This document shows positions 1 to 11,394 of a DNA stretch of 64,000 bases, piece after piece. The translations under genes and the position numbers were made by a program. Position 1 is the stretch's first letter. Each line of letters starts with the position of its first letter. The notes beneath the pieces were generated by a model, which ran no database searches, had not been told where the DNA came from, and saw only the letters and a list, made by a program, of their open reading frames with translations. Source of the stretch: Agaricus subrufescens (taxonomy: Eukaryota; Basidiomycota; Agaricomycetes; Agaricales; Agaricaceae); contig CM057060.1 in NCBI GenBank assembly GCA_029945375.1, positions 868,001 to 932,000 of the forward strand, in the 5' to 3' direction.

Positions 1-62
1 CATGCACCGCTCTTCTTCCCATCATCGGCATGGAGTTTGAGAGAGCTTACCATCCGCAGCCC

Positions 63-1384
63 TCACAACTTTGTACCAACTTTACTCCCTGCCCCCATAA
101 AACTCTCAACAACATCTACCCATACCTGGGCATCAAAGTATTCAAACCATTGATGCCCGAACTTTAAATTCGGTACTTGACCTCTATTAGGTCCTACAGA
201 AACGAATTGAGCGTGTGGGATGAGGGAAAGAATCTCTTTGCTAGAAGAAAATCGGACTATCTGATCGTTTTCGCCGTGAATTACAAGGATTGGGATTTCG
301 GGGGATATATGGGAATGAGGTGCTTTGAAGTCGAGCGAGCCACACTGTAATAATTTTTTTACATTAGGAAGAGGTTATTATTATAGGATGAACTGAAGCT
401 TACGGCTCGGCCTTGTTGTACTATGATTGAGTGGTTGATATTTAGCTTTCTTTTGTGATTTCATCGTGAAATGAAGGGACTTACGAATCGCTTTGGCTGG
501 CCTGCAAATTGCAATTAAAAAACGATACAAAAAATATAATGAACTGCGACGTGTACTCACCTCCCTTCGATGCTCTTCTCAAGAAACGCATCGAACCTCT
601 CGTGGTTCTTCCAGTCAGCCAACCAAGCTTTATCAAAACACAACTCCATGCCCGGTCTCGCAATCTCTTTCCTTTCTTCTTTAGTCTTTTGCGTAGGCGG
701 AGGTACGGATATATATAATTTGAAGACATCTTTCTGAATTACGGGAGTTGCGAAAGTATTGGCGAGGAACACGTGAGTTATGGTAAATGGATAGGGAGGT
801 GTCGGATTGGTCGTGTGGTAGGGAAGTAGGAGAATCTGTTGTACTATAGCTCCTGTGAAAAAAAATAAACCCTTTTTCTTGGATATCGCAAGTTGTACAC
901 AGTGATGACGTACCTCCCATCGAAGATCCGCACAGTGCAATTTTTTTCCATCGAAGGTGTAACAAGAGATCCAAGATGTCCCTGGTATAGGACTCCATAG
1001 TGGGCGTTTCATCCCCTCGGCGCGAGTAAGTCGAATCACCCAATCCTCTTTGAGGACAACCAGAATGTCCGGAATTTAAACACTTCCAAAATGATCGAAA
1101 GAAGAGTTTGCTTACCTGTGATCTAGGAGAAGCACTAGTCAATAGGTAATCAGTAATTGATTTAGTCTTTCTAATGATAGTAGAGCCGGAAACTCACCGG
1201 GTCGAATTTTACATAGTTCGTTGGCTAGACGTTCCCAGTCAAGCTTGCGGGATACCATACCTCCAATGAGGACGATAGGAATCTGGTTGGTGGCGAGATG
1301 CTGTGTACCGAGTATATCATATGCCATGACTGCACCGTCTGCGTGAGTAATGGTTGCTGTTACTTGATTTTCGGTGGTCAACAT
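63..1384 (-). CDS. alpha/beta-hydrolase fold protein, tandem copy A
   Basis: Predicted alpha/beta-hydrolase of 315 aa; substrate unknown. Spliced from seven exons: 1198-1384, 1116-1134, 914-1047, 561-852, 485-501, 404-420 and 63-344. Three are micro-exons of 19, 17 and 17 nt, and every junction keeps frame. The triad is visible: Ser in the elbow GSSMG, Asp in the HGEND loop, His in LKFGHQW near the C-terminus. A DHRG oxyanion-side motif is formed across the 19-nt exon. No signal peptide is seen. It is the leftmost of four paralogues in the same orientation. Copy B begins about 1.58 kb away and also shares the 3' flank, so this is a recent tandem duplication. The fold call is firm; esterase, epoxide hydrolase or lactonase activity cannot be told apart. 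Confidence 0.82.
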
Positions 1385-1639
1385 GATTGTGTGTCCAAGA
1401 AAAAGTGTGGGTACTGGTTTTTAACAAACAAACGTGGGCACCGAGTAGAGAGGTTCTTTCTGTTCTATATCATGCACTGTGCGATTAGGCCCTGGGGCCT
1501 GAGATCAGAATGAAGCAAAATCCTGTTCGGATCACCTTTGATGACAGATGTTCTGACCGTAGAGGTAAAATAAAACCCATGCACCGCTCTTCTTCCCATC
1601 ATCAGTGTGGAGTTTGAGAGAGTTTACCATCCGCAGCCC

Positions 1640-2965
1640 TCACAGCTTTGTACCAACTTTACTTCCTGCCTCCATGAAACTCTCAACAACATCCACCCAT
1701 ACCTGGGCATCAAAGTGTTCAAACCATTGATGCCCGAATTTTAAATTCGGTACTTGACCTCTATTAGGTCCTACAGAAACGAATTGAGCATGTGGGATGA
1801 GGGAAAGAATCTCTTTGCTAGAAGAGAATCGGACTATCTGATCGTTTTCGCCGTGAATTACAAGGATTGGGATTTCGGGGGATATATGGGAATGAGGTGC
1901 TTTGAAGTCGAGCAAGCCACACTGTAGTAATTTTTTACATTAGGAAAAAGTTATTATAGGATAAACTGAAGCTTACGGCTCGGCCTTGTTGTACTATGAT
2001 TGAGTGGTTGATTTTAAGTTTTCTTTTGTGAGTTCATCGTGAAATGAAGGGACTTACGAATCGCTTTGGCTGGCCTGCAAATCGCAATTAAAAAACGATT
2101 TGAAAAATACAATTAAATGCGACGTATACTCACCTCCCTTCAATGAACCTCTCAAGCAAGACATCGAACCTCTCGTGGTTCTTCCAGTCAGCCAACCATG
2201 CTTTATCAAAACACAACTCCAAGCCCAGTCTCGCAATTTCTTTCCTTTCTTCTTTAGTCCCTTGCGTGGGCGGAGGTGCGGATATATATAATTTGATGAC
2301 ATCTTTCTGAATTATGGGAGATGCGAAAGTACTGGCGAGGAACACATGAGTTATGGTAAATGGGTAGGGAGGTGTCGGATTGGTCGCGTGGTGTGGAAGC
2401 AGGAGAATCTGTTGTACTATAGCTCCTATAAGAAATAATAATGATAATGAACCCTTTTTCTTTGGTGTTGCCAGTTGTATATCGTGACGTACCTCCCATC
2501 GAGTATCCGCACAATGCAAATTTTTTCCATCGAAGGTGCAACAAGAGATTCACGATGTCTCTTGCATAGGACTCCATAGTGAGCGTTTCATCACCTCGAC
2601 GCGAATACGTCGAATCACCCATCCCTCTTTTGACGACAACCAGAATGTCAAGAAACCCAAACACTTTCAGGATAAACCAAAAGAAGAGTTTGCTTACATG
2701 TGATCTAGGAGGAGCACTGGCTAATAGATAATCAATAATTGATTAAAAATCTTTCTAATGATAGTAGAGCCGGAAACTTACCAGGTCGAATTTTAGATAG
2801 TTCATTAGCTAGGCGATCCCAATCAAGTTTGAGGCATGCCATGCCTCCAACGAGGACGATAGGAATCTGGTTGGTAGCGAGGTGTTGTGTACCAAGTATA
2901 TCGTATGTCATTATTGCACCGCCTGCGTGAGTAATGGCTGATGTCACTTGATTTTTGCTGGCCAT
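1640..2965 (-). CDS. alpha/beta-hydrolase fold protein, tandem copy B
   Basis: A 314-aa paralogue, nearly identical to copy A, with the same seven-exon plan: 2782-2965, 2698-2716, 2493-2626, 2134-2425, 2058-2074, 1977-1993 and 1640-1921. The start is placed at the Met of MASKNQVT, which aligns with copy A; an upstream in-frame Met exists but has no counterpart. The nucleophile elbow is GYSMG, the acid loop HGEND, and the histidine lies in KFGHQW. One oddity: the 19-nt exon ends AT instead of AG, so the codon made across the junction becomes Ile and the DHRG motif reads DHIG. This could lower activity or reflect a shifted splice site. Function is otherwise as for copy A. Confidence 0.8.
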
Positions 2966-3222
2966 CGTAATAATAGTTGGGGAGAAACTGTGTTTTGGGC
3001 GGGTAAGCGAATTCAAACACGGTGCGTGAGTAAAAATGGTTTTTCGGTTCTCATAGTGCGCTTGCGAACAAGGCTCGAATGTGAGATCCAAATGAAGCAA
3101 TGTCTTGGTCTGGACACCGTCGATGACAGACACGTTGAGAAAGTAGAGAAGAAATAATGAAAAAAGTTACACACTACTCTTCTTCGGATTCTCAATATGT
3201 AACTCGAGACAGGTTACAACCC

Positions 3223-4517
3223 TCACAGCTTTGTCCTGAACATACTTTCTGCCTCCATAAAGCCTTCGAACACATCCACCCATACTTGAGCATCAAAATA
3301 TTCATACCATTGATGCCCAAATTTCAGATTCGGTAGTTGTCCCCGATTCGGCCCCACCGACACGAATTTAGCGTGTGGGATGAGGGAGAGAACCTCTCTG
3401 CTCGACGAAAAGGAAACTATGCGGTCGTTTTCGCCATGAATCACAAGAATCGGAATGTTGGGAGATATGAGAGACCGGGGAGCGTGGAAGTTGAGGTTGC
3501 GGACCTTGTACATTGTTTAGAAAAGGGTTGAAGGATCAAGGTTTCAAACTTACAGCGAGCCCTTGTTAAACTATAAGTGGATTACTATGTATCTCTTGCT
3601 GAAAAATGCTTAATTAACTCACGGATGGTCTTCATTGGTCTACATGGTAGTGTAGTCAAGATTTGCACTAGGGGAGATCTACTAAAAGCTCACCTGCCCA
3701 CAATCATTCTCTCGAGCAATAAATCAAACCTCTCTCGATTATCTGGGTCGTTTAACCAAGTATCATCGAAAGTCAACTCCAAGCTCGTCCTTGCAATCTC
3801 TTTCTTTTCTTTCTTGGTCCATCTGTTTCCATTTGCAGGAGGCGGAGGAATCGATTGAAGGTTTTTCCAGAGAGAGCTCTCAGCTGGGGTTGACGTGAAA
3901 GTACCGGTAAGGAAAACATGTGTTATAGTAAATGGGTGAGGGGCCGTCGGATTGCGTGTATGGTGTGGAAGTAAGAGGATTTGTTGAACCACAGCTCCTA
4001 ATGGATGGAATGCTTAAAAATCTCTTGGGCATTGTGAAGATATACTCACCTCCCATCGAAAATCCACATAAAGCGATTCGTTTCCATTGGAGGTGGTTCA
4101 AAAGATCCAATATATCCCTCGCATATAATTCAATAGTAATTTGTTCGCCACCTCGAGGCGAAAACGTCGAACCACCCATACCCCTTTTTGATAGCTTAGT
4201 CTCGAGAATTCAGTTGAACAGAAAAAAAATGACTTACCTATGATCCAAAAGGAGCACTAAAATGTTCGGTCAGTATTCGCGCAATGGCAAGCCTTACGCA
4301 TACTTAAACAAAAAAAAAGAGAATTTTACTTACCGGGTCGAACTTCTGATAAAGCATTAGCTAGGCGCTCCCAATCACCTCTAAGCGAGCTCAAGCCACC
4401 AACGAGAACAATAGGGGTTCGGTCAGTGTCAAGATGCTGGATACCAAGTATATCGTATGCCATTATTGCACCATCCTTGTGAGTCAAGGTCGCCGTTGAT
4501 TGATGTTGGCCAGACAT
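3223..4517 (-). CDS. alpha/beta-hydrolase fold protein, tandem copy C, possibly disrupted
   Basis: Third paralogue, about 60-70 percent like A and B by eye. Exons: 4334-4517, 4238-4256, 4050-4183, 3694-3997, 3623-3639, 3554-3570 and 3223-3504. The 304-nt exon carries a 4-codon insertion. The elbow is GFSMG, with HGEND and KFGHQW conserved. In the 17-nt exon the codon that is CAA in copies A and B is TAA (3566-3568), an in-frame stop. A downstream AG inside the same exon (acceptor ending AACAAG) would shorten it to 3554-3561, remove exactly three codons including the stop, and restore the frame. The gene is therefore either a young pseudogene or uses a shifted acceptor. Confidence 0.65.
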
Positions 4518-5243
4518 CGTGGCAGCGGGTGGAAGAGAGGTGGCACGCCATGGGAACGCTTCGTATGTCAAAAGCGTGAGTAGCCGTCGCAAGGAACCTT
4601 TTGATTTTTCCGTATCAATTCTTGTGATGCACTTTGCGATCAGTGACCTTGAGCGACAACGCCGTGTTCGGTCCCTGAGGGTGGGGGAAAGGAGGGGAAA
4701 GCATGTTGTGGGCAGCGTTGCGCTAAAAAAATGCGCGTGATTCCATAACAGGAAAACGTAAGTTCTGCCAAGGGGTGGCACCTTTGACCGAGGCGAGCCT
4801 TCATCCAGCGGTAGGAATTGGGAAGACAGAAGGGGCACTGGTACACAGGTCGAGACTTATAGGGTTGTGAGGCAAAATAGCGCGGAACAACAGACACAAA
4901 AGGACAATGCGGTGCCAACAAACAGCAGCAATTGTCAGCCATGCAGCGGATGCTGTGCTACCAGCTCTAAGGCATATGAATCAATCCTAACCGCCACTGC
5001 GACCACTTCCTCTCAGACTTGATATCATTATCGGTAATAGAAATTCAAATTCTAGCTCAGTGACATAAACCATCAATCCAACCTCATGTAAGTATCAATT
5101 GAATGATACCAAACGATCATGATCAAAATCCTTCATCAACAATGATCCAGCATTCCAAATATATACCTTTCGGGCGACTATAGTGCGTGCTCTACACGCT
5201 CGACATAGTTCGGCCGATGAACTCCTTCCAACTTCTCTCAAAA
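4518..5243. other. intergenic spacer between hydrolase copies C and D
   Basis: About 0.7 kb without a convincing gene. It holds the 5' region of copy C and the 3' flank of copy D. Short open frames on both strands lack splice-supported continuation or recognisable motifs. Confidence 0.5.
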
Positions 5244-6721
5244 TCAAGAAATTTCTTTACGTTGTACAAACGCATGCACAACATCATGCCAGACCTGCGT
5301 GTCAAAATATTCATACCAGAGGTGGCCAAATTTAAGTGTCGGGACATGTCCAGGTAGGGAGCCCTCCTCTACCAGTTTTGCCCAAGATATTCGCTTTACG
5401 ATATTCTGCACGTCGAGAACCACCGTTAAACATCCTCCACGACTCGAATGATGAGAACTCACGTCTTGGCAACTAGTCGGAGTGACTTGGTCTAGCTGCC
5501 CATGTATTATGAGGACTTGAGTTTCCATTGGTATGCGGTCAAGTTGCTCTTCAAAGTTCAAGTTCCTGGTCTAGATCATATACGGAATATGAGTGACTAG
5601 AAGAGGCGATGAGTTGCAGAAATGCATACCGCTATAGCTTGCTTAGCTATCGGAAGCACCAGCCAGTCTCAGTTACATGATCGCTTTCCAGTCATAACAA
5701 TTCTCACCAATAATATCTGCAGGGCGATTACTGTTCAAAGGCAAATGTCAATAATTTATCAGGCCAATGAAGCACGCGAACCAACCTCAAATTATTGTCC
5801 ACAGCCTTTTGAAGCAGATGGTTGAAACGTTCCGTATTAGCCTTGATCCATTCAGGATCAAGGGTGGCAGCAATAACTCGCTTGGCGCCCTCTTTCCTTT
5901 CCTCCAACGAACGCGGTTTTCCAGGGACAGGTTTGATAGGTAGCCCAGACCCTTCAGCGCCTTTGCAACGCGCGGCAATTAGAAGTAGGTGGGTAGTCTG
6001 GAAAGGTAATTGTGCTGGCGCTGTGGGGTGATAAGGGAGAACTAGTAATTGTTGGGCTATGGCGCCTAATGAAAGTTATAATGCGCGATGTATAGGATAG
6101 TAAATGGAGCTTTTCCTTACCACCCATTGAGTGACCGCACAGTGTAATTTTTGCCCAGCCAAGTTTCGTGAGCAAGAACAGGAGGTCTCTTGCCATTACC
6201 TCGATCGTAATTTCATCATCTCCATTAGGGCTCAGTGATGAGTCTCCCATTCCGCTGCAAGTTTATAAGTCATTATACATCGAGTTTGCATAACGAAAGA
6301 ATTAGCTTACCGGTGATCATATATCAGCACTGTCAAACCAGTTCAGCTAGAGTAAGCTTAGCGGTGTAGTTTAGTCTTTACCAGGATAAGTTTTCGCCAA
6401 TGCCTTGGTCACCCTATCGTTGTCTCTCCGAATAGCGGTCATACCGCAGACCATCACAACCGGTGTCACTTTACCCAGATGTTGAGATCCCAATATTTCA
6501 TACGCCAGTTCCGCACCATCACCGAGTACCACGATGGAATGTGTATCCTGTGCGGCACCAGACACTACAATAGTATCTTCCGAGGCTGCAGGTGTTACTT
6601 CGGAGGACTGTCGTCTCGGAGATCCTGAAGAAAAGTATCGCTGCACGGGTTCGTACACCCATTTGCCAACGAACTTAGATAAGCCCCTGTTGGCTCGAGA
6701 ATTTTTGTGATCGGAAGCCAT
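5244..6721 (-). CDS. alpha/beta-hydrolase fold protein, divergent tandem copy D
   Basis: Divergent fourth paralogue, 360 aa from eight exons: 6382-6721, 6311-6329, 6121-6254, 5786-6065, 5708-5730, 5630-5646, 5463-5570 and 5244-5405. It keeps the intron positions of copies A-C, including the 19-nt and 17-nt micro-exons. It has one extra 57-nt in-frame intron in the last domain and a 6-nt longer fifth exon. The elbow is GHSMG; DHRGMGDS, the acid loop HGQLD and KFGHLW are present. The N-terminus is about 50 residues longer than in the other copies, serine-rich, and starts MASDHKN; an upstream in-frame ATG at 6757 is an alternative. One donor (GTTGGT) is weak. Shared intron positions show descent from one ancestor, with D the oldest split. 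Confidence 0.78.
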
Positions 6722-7405
6722 GTTCAGTGAACCGTCAGTTGCTAGACCAGAGGACAAGATAGATAGAGCTAGAGTGTCAGCGAGTAGACGTAGGACAGAC
6801 AGGGGTCGGGGAAAAACACGGAAGGCAGCTCCCCTCTTAGACGTATATATGATCCCTTCATCAATTCAATTGATATTTTCTGCGTCTGCTCCCGAGATAG
6901 CAACGGCAGGACAGAGCCGCGTCGATAAAAGGGTTTCAGAGGAGTAAGAGAAGTCTTGAGGGTGTCACGGTGGCGAGACAAAAGCACCCGAGACCGTACA
7001 ACAGCCGTGCAACAGCACCCGTGTAAACGCAAAATGATGTTGACTTGGCTAAGCCGTGATGGTGAGCGCCCTGAGGATACGCCTGGGACAAAATTGTAAT
7101 CATGTCTCCATGCGGCAGAATTTATGAATATTCTCAGACGGGCAGCGCGTGAGGCTACATGAGAACCAAGCAAGAGCCTCAGAGCATTTGAGATGTGAAG
7201 ATTATTCAGTTGTGAACCATTAAACATGCTCTATTCCAAACTCGCATTTACGACAACGAAGAATACGGTTGAATAGTAGCAGGGTCACTCACAGATGTAC
7301 AGTGACAGTAGCAATAATATCGCAAGATAAGCATTGGAAAATACCGCAGTCAACGGGTACCTCATCTCCGCCACTGTACTATTTTAATTTGTGGGTACAG
7401 GTTGA
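6722..7405. other. intergenic region upstream of hydrolase copy D
   Basis: About 0.7 kb. A minus-strand open frame (6769-7227) has no motif and an Arg/Ser/Leu-rich composition typical of chance reading frames. It is taken to be promoter DNA for copy D and the 3' flank of SRP40. Confidence 0.5.
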
Positions 7406-9071
7406 CTAGTCCTCGAATTTGAAGCTATGACTTTGCATCTGAGGGAAGGGAAAAAGTGGTACGGTCAATAAGTTTCAATGAGGAGGACGAATATGCTCAC
7501 AGTGATTTCACCGCCTTTGTAACTTCCCTTCTTTTTCTTGTTCTTCTCCTTGCGGAAACCAGCCCCACGAGTGACGATGAGATCTGCATGAGCGCGCTGA
7601 CCGTAATCATTGGCAGGCCCAGCCTGTCATATGTATACATATGATCAGAAGCACGGTCTGTCAGTAGAAGAAACTTACCTTGGCCTCATAGCGACTGTCT
7701 ATAATTGAATCAGCTGTCACTGTGTCGGTTTTTATGCGTTGGAATCGAACGCCTTGTTGCGAAGCTTTTTTTCTGCCATTATTATTGGAATTATTTGAAT
7801 GTGCGCTTTCGTCGTGTGTCTTTTGGTTTGAACTCGTTTGTTTCGGTAAGGCACTCGTTGTGGCAGTCGTGACTGCTGTACCATCATTGGATATTCTGCG
7901 CTTCTTAGTCGTTACTTCTACAGATTTTGTGGGCGCTTTCCGCTTAGGATTAGATTGAGGTTCAGAGCCAACGTCAGAATCAGAGTCTGAACTAGAGTCC
8001 GATTCCGAGTCGCTTTCTGAACTGCTGCTACTATTCGAGCTTGGCGGGGCTGTTATATTCTTGACTGGCACGTTTCCCTTCGATTTTTCTTTGATTGATC
8101 CATCCTTGGGCTTTACACCTCTTGATGAAGAGCTGTCGTCGCTTGCTTTCTTGGTTTTCTTGGCAGAAGGCAAGGTAGATTTCTTCGTGGGCAGGACTGT
8201 CGACGTAGAAGACGAACCAGAATCAGAGTCTGAATCTGATGAGGAGCTGGAGTCGGAATCGCTGTCTGATTCCGATGTTGTGCCTTCCCCACTGGTGAGT
8301 GTTTTGCTTGAATCGCTTTCGTTCATGGCGGCTTTTGGTGGAGAGGACGTTTTGGGTTCATTTTTGTCATTAGACTCAGCATCATTAGATTCATCCTCTG
8401 TACAATTTAGTGAGTAAAGGTGGTGAAGATATATTTAGCGTTACATACCAGAATCTGAGGAACTATCGTCGTCACTATCGGATGAGTCTGACGAGGTAAG
8501 CACCACAACTCCGAGAAATACGCAGATATACTTACCATCGGAAGAAGCCTGTGTTTTCTTTCCCTGAGTTTTTGTTTTAACTGGGGCATTCGTTTTGGAT
8601 GGCGTATCATCAGAATTGGAGTCTGAGTCTGAGTCCGAGTCTGAGTCCGAGCTCGAGCCAGAGTCTGAGCTGGAAGAGTCTGATGACTGAGAACCTAGTG
8701 CTGAACGATGCATGATATAGAGATGCCAGATGCAATAAAGACATACGGTCAACCTTGGATGATCTGAGGATGAATGAGCGTGACTGCTAGATGCGGGATG
8801 TGCACGAGAACGCACTTTATTGGCTTGCTTGTCTGTTTCTCCCATTGCTGCAGAATAACGTCGAGAGAGGGACTGTCAGGTCGAAGGCCATCCTTCAGCA
8901 CGACGACATCTCTGACTTCCTTTTTGAGCGCCTGAGCAGTTTTGGTGAGAGACTTGTCCGTCAAGAATGCATATATTAAGGTATAGGTCTCTGTGGGGCT
9001 TGTACGATGAGCTACAGAAGATCAAATCAGAGTGCGTGCGAGGCAGACTGACTGGCGAGATTCCTGTCCAT
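7406..9071 (-). CDS. SRP40: Srp40/Nopp140-like nucleolar phosphoprotein
   Basis: Nucleolar chaperone of the Nopp140/Srp40 family, which works with box H/ACA and C/D snoRNPs in ribosome biogenesis. Model: 432 aa in eight exons (8990-9071 region with first exon 9053-9071, then 8816-8990, 8747-8786, 8536-8686, 8449-8487, 7679-8397, 7501-7623, 7406-7438). The N-terminus has a LisH-like helix ([20 protein letters not shown]). The middle is long runs of Ser with Asp/Glu, CK2-type sites, alternating with Lys/Pro/Ala. The C-terminus is the diagnostic SRP40 domain: [24 protein letters not shown] and GSYKGGEIT, then [10 protein letters not shown] on a separate 10-codon last exon. The first exon uses a GTCAGT donor and is the least certain part. 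Confidence 0.85.
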
Positions 9072-9152
9072 GGGGTATTGGGAAGAGCAGCAACTTTTTT
9101 TGATGGGTTGGAAAGGCAATATTGTCCCACGCTTATCGCTCATTTCCTGACA
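9072..9152. promoter_or_regulatory. compact divergent promoter, SRP40 / lumazine synthase
   Basis: Only 81 bp separate the two predicted start codons, which face away from each other, so control elements must be shared or lie within the 5' exons. No clear TATA box is visible. Confidence 0.45.
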
Positions 9153-9831
<679 letters not shown>

Positions 9832-9972
9832 TTGTGGATAACATAAGTAGAAATGTGTATTGTAACTATTATAACTAAGTGCCGCATGCGCCGGGTTCCC
9901 TGCCGGTCTTCTCTCTCCCAAACCCCCACCACTCCTCTCCGCCCCTCCCCATCCTCCCTCCCTCCGCCAGCC

Positions 9973-11140
9973 ATGAAGAAAAAGGTGAATGCGCCGACCC
10001 CCCAGTTCTGCCAGCGACTGACTCCGGCATAGGTGCTTCTCATGGGTGCCTCCGGTAGTGGCAAGACATCCATGAGATCATTGATCTTGTGAGCACCCAA
10101 CTTCTCGTTTCTCCTCCTCCACTCACCTCGTCTACCAGTTCAAACAACCCGGCGTCCCTCACGTCGCGCCTGGGTGCTACAATTGATGTCGAACAAAACC
10201 ATGTCCGGTTTCTCGGTGACCTCATCCTCAACTTGTGGGACTGCGGCGGCCAAGACTCTTTCATGGACTCATACCTGACAACTCAACGGTCAACTATATT
10301 TCAACAAGTCGGTGTAATGATATACGTTTTCGACATCGAGTCTGCCGAATCCGAAAAGGATATGGAGTACTACCGCGACTGCCTCGACGGCCTGCGCTAC
10401 TACAGCCCCGATGCTGCCATCTTCCTTCTTTTACACAAAATGGACCTCGTTCGCGATCCACAACAAGTACTCGAGAAAAAGCGCCTTGAACTGGAAGAAG
10501 TCAGCGGCGATGTCGCGATATCCGTGTTTGGTACCACCATTTTTGACCAGACCCTCTACAAGGCATGTTCTCGCCCTCCTCTGACCCTTCACATTTCCAA
10601 CCTGACTTCCACCCATCTAGGCTTGGTCAAACATAGTTCACACTCTCATCCCAAATGCCGGCATTCTTTCGAAGCATCTGTCCATTTTCGCACAAGCGTG
10701 TGGTGCGACCGAAGTCATCTTATTTGAACGCACAACCTTCCTCGTCATAGCTACCTCATCATCTGGTTCTGGTGTAGCATCATCTGCCGTGCCGACACTT
10801 GCCAAGGATGGATCGAACCATCAACTCGAACCGATACGGTACGAACGCACCTCCGAACTCGTGAAAGCATTCAAACACACGTGCTCTCGCGTCCGGGAAG
10901 AGTTTCATACCTTCGAAGTTGATCTGCCTGATTTTAGCGCTGTCTTGGATGAATTAACCAGGAACACTTACGTCCTCGTAATTCTCCACGACCCTACAAT
11001 AGGTCAGTGCTTCTCAAAACTATTGTCAGCAACATTGATCAATATCCCGTTGCATAGAAACGGCGGCCGTCAAACTAAACATCCGCTTAGCCCGTAGTAA
11101 ATTCGAAACTCTTCAGGTGGACAGTCTCGGTACACAGTAG
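9973..11140 (+). CDS. GTR1: Rag-family GTPase Gtr1
   Basis: Gtr1/RagA-type GTPase; with Gtr2 it signals amino-acid status to TORC1 at the vacuole. Five exons (9973-9984, 10033-10088, 10139-10562, 10621-11002, 11058-11140) give 318 aa. The first exon is 12 nt (MKKK). The P-loop is MGASGSGKTS, followed by the Gtr1-specific switch stretch SRLGATIDVEQNHVRFLG and LNLWDCGGQD. HKMDLV takes the place of the NKxD base-recognition motif, as expected for Gtr1. The C-terminal roadblock-like domain is present (ATEVILFERTTFLVIA). The third intron starts GC, not GT (10563-10564), and ends AG; only this choice keeps the conserved LYKAWSNIVHTLIPN in frame. Confidence 0.93.
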
Positions 11141-11394
11141 CGCCGGCACTCCTTCCCTCCATCACCGTTCCATCCCTGCTGAGACACTGCTCGATTCTTG
11201 CAATTTTTATTCATAACCTTATTGTTAATGCGTAATTGTGTCCATAGACTTTCTTATCGTTTAGTCTTATAGTCTCGAATTCTTATGTTGTTGCACATTA
11301 GGGACCTTTAAATTATTTGATACTACAATGATATAATCGTATGAGTTCACAAAGCAATCCGCGTTAAAACCAATAGTATTTATATCATTCTATA

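Noticed and set aside
6769..7227. 152-codon minus-strand frame
   Set aside because: No motif, no splice-supported extension, biased chance-like composition, overlaps promoter DNA.
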